Below, one piece after another: positions 63,009 through 64,000 of a stretch of DNA of 64,000 nt. A program made the position numbers and the translations under genes. Positions within the stretch are counted from its first letter, which is position 1. Each line of letters starts with the position of its first letter. Location of the stretch: the NCBI RefSeq assembly GCF_000526515.1, contig NZ_JAGF01000001.1, positions 2,728,001 to 2,792,000 on the forward strand, written 5' to 3'. The notes beneath the pieces were generated by a model. The model made no database searches and was not told where the DNA came from. It worked only from the letters and a program-made list of their open reading frames with translations. The stretch comes from Cellulomonas sp. KRMCY2. GTDB lineage: Bacteria; Actinomycetota; Actinomycetes; Actinomycetales; Cellulomonadaceae.

Positions 63009-63910
63009 CCCTTGACAGCTCCCTGCATGATGCCGGACACGAGGTGCTTGCCCGCGACGGCGAAGACGATGATCAGGGGGACGGTCGCCGCGACGACACC
63101 GGTCATGATCAGGGCGTAGTCCTTGAAGTAGCTGGCCTGCAGCAGCTGCAGCGCGACGGGCAGGGTCGGGTTGGACGACCCGAGCACGATGAACGGCCAG
63201 AAGAACTGCGTCCACGACCCCACGAAGGTGAACAGCGCCAGCATGGCGGCGGCGGGACGCGCCGCCGGCATCGCCACGTGCCAGAACGTGCGGATCATCG
63301 AGCAGCCGTCGATGCGGGCCGCCTCGATGAGCTCGAACGGCAGCGCCTCCTCGAGGTACTGGGTCATCCAGAAGACACCGAAGGCCGTCACCATGCCGGG
63401 CACGATCACCGCGACGAGCTTGCCGGTCCACTCGAGCTTGCTCATCACGATGAACAGCGGCACGACGCCGAGCTGGGTCGGGACGGCCATCGTCGCGATG
63501 ATGAAGGTGAGCAGCCCGCGGCGGCCGCGGAAGCGCAGCTTGGCGAACGAGTAGCCGGCGAGCGTCGAGAAGAAGACGATCGAGATGGAGGTGACCGCGG
63601 CGACGATGACGCTGTTCAGCACCGCGGGCCAGAACTTGATGTCGGAGGTGACGACCCGCTTGAGGTTCTCCAGCAGGTGCCCCTCGGGGATCAGCGAAGG
63701 GATCGGGTTCTGGGCGATCGTCGCGGCGTCCGAGGAGGCGAGCAGCACGGCGTAGTAGATCGGATAGGCGGACACCAGGATGACGAGCGTCAGGAGCACG
63801 TACGTCACCCAGCCCGGCCGGCGGTTGATCCCGCCCAGGCCGCGCTTGCGCGCCGCTGCGCGGGCCGCACCGGCACCTGCGGTCTGACGGATCATGGGCA
63901 CGGAGGTCAT
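63005..63910 (-). CDS. Sugar ABC transporter permease (CUT1, MalG/CebG-type)
   Basis: 301 residues, six helices (WVTYVLLTLVILVSAYPIYY first). The EAA loop is LIEAARIDGCSMIRTFWHV and the end is GIMQGAVKG. The order permease-permease-GH1-LacI matches the cellobiose cebFG-bglC arrangement. The ATG overlaps the upstream permease stop (ATGA), with GGGGGG upstream. Confidence 0.9.
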   Translation of the reverse strand: MTSVPMIRQTAGAGAARAAARKRGLGGINRRPGWVTYVLLTLVILVSAYPIYYAVLLASSDAATIAQNPIPSLIPEGHLLENLKRVVTSDIKFWPAVLNSVIVAAVTSISIVFFSTLAGYSFAKLRFRGRRGLLTFIIATMAVPTQLGVVPLFIVMSKLEWTGKLVAVIVPGMVTAFGVFWMTQYLEEALPFELIEAARIDGCSMIRTFWHVAMPAARPAAAMLALFTFVGSWTQFFWPFIVLGSSNPTLPVALQLLQASYFKDYALIMTGVVAATVPLIIVFAVAGKHLVSGIMQGAVKG

Positions 63911-64000
63911 CGCGAGCCCCCCTTCTGCGAGGTGGACGCGATGCGTCGGGTGATGGCGAAGTTGATCAGGCCGATCGCCACGATGATCAGGAACAGGATC
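63907..64000 (-). CDS. Sugar ABC transporter permease (CUT1, MalF/CebF-type), C-terminal end only
   Basis: The last 30 residues of an open frame entering from the window edge: a hydrophobic helix (ILFLIIVAIGLINFAI) and a basic tail (TRRIASTSQKGGSR). Position, final helix and 4-bp overlap with the next permease identify it as the partner permease. Confidence 0.75.
   Translation of the reverse strand, partial: ILFLIIVAIGLINFAITRRIASTSQKGGSR

Overview
The window is high-GC DNA (roughly 70 % or more by eye) with dense genes, many GTG starts, 4-bp ATGA/GTGA overlaps and several probable leaderless genes. Together with three sugar ABC transport loci that lack their own ATPase gene, an F420-type flavin/deazaflavin protein and many plant-polysaccharide enzymes, this suggests an actinobacterium, most likely a Cellulomonas-like member of the Micrococcales. 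The family placement is an inference. I saw no rRNA, tRNA, CRISPR array, transposase or integrase.

Layout. 0-2 kb: the end of an unrecognised gene and a LuxR-type regulator with a tandem repeat in its leader. 1.9-8.5 kb (minus strand): a nitrate assimilation operon (NarK-type importer, molybdopterin nitrate reductase, FAD/BFD electron-transfer protein, NDH-2-like flavoprotein) without a nitrite reductase in view. 8.7-10.8 kb: a DUF255/thioredoxin-domain protein. 10.9-19.5 kb: sugar cluster 1, with a DeoR-type repressor and aldose epimerase on one strand and, divergently, a mannose-6-phosphate-isomerase-like protein, a CUT1 importer, a class II aldolase and an ADP-dependent-type sugar kinase. 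19.6-23.6 kb: TetR plus MMPL exporter, and a FetB-like permease. 23.7-32.6 kb: GH31 alpha-xylosidase, LCP cell-wall ligase, low-molecular-weight tyrosine phosphatase, and two tandem membrane GGDEF/EAL proteins. 32.7-40.6 kb (minus): a two-gene redox operon, a 1669-residue pyruvate:ferredoxin oxidoreductase followed by a fused NfnB-NfnA-like protein. 40.9-58.2 kb: sugar cluster 2, between two LacI genes that are almost identical to each other. It holds an SDR, an aldo/keto reductase, a TauE-like permease, a CUT1 importer, a GH127 beta-L-arabinofuranosidase, a Gfo/Idh/MocA dehydrogenase, a ketose-3-epimerase-like protein, a small monooxygenase, an SMP-30 lactonase, and a four-carbon-acid-sugar dehydrogenase and kinase. 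58.5-60.4 kb: DDN-like protein, VIT/CCC1 transporter, GNAT. 60.5-64 kb (minus): sugar cluster 3, two permeases, a GH1 beta-glucosidase and a third LacI.

How it fits together. All three sugar loci follow one plan: a lipoprotein binder and/or two permeases, a glycosidase or catabolic enzymes, and a dedicated repressor. An ATPase shared from elsewhere in the genome (MsiK-like) is inferred. Cluster 2 is the most unusual. Two LacI proteins with identical DNA-binding domains flank it, and a shared palindrome (CGAAANCGNTTTCG) lies at the promoters of the SDR operon and of the importer operon, with two weaker copies near the second LacI gene. This points to one regulon for import and oxidative breakdown of an arabinofuranoside-derived sugar down to a four-carbon acid. 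Cluster 1 pairs an archaeal/eukaryal-style ADP-dependent kinase fold with a class II aldolase, an uncommon bacterial route. The pyruvate:ferredoxin oxidoreductase and Nfn-like pair suggest ferredoxin-based pyruvate metabolism under low oxygen.
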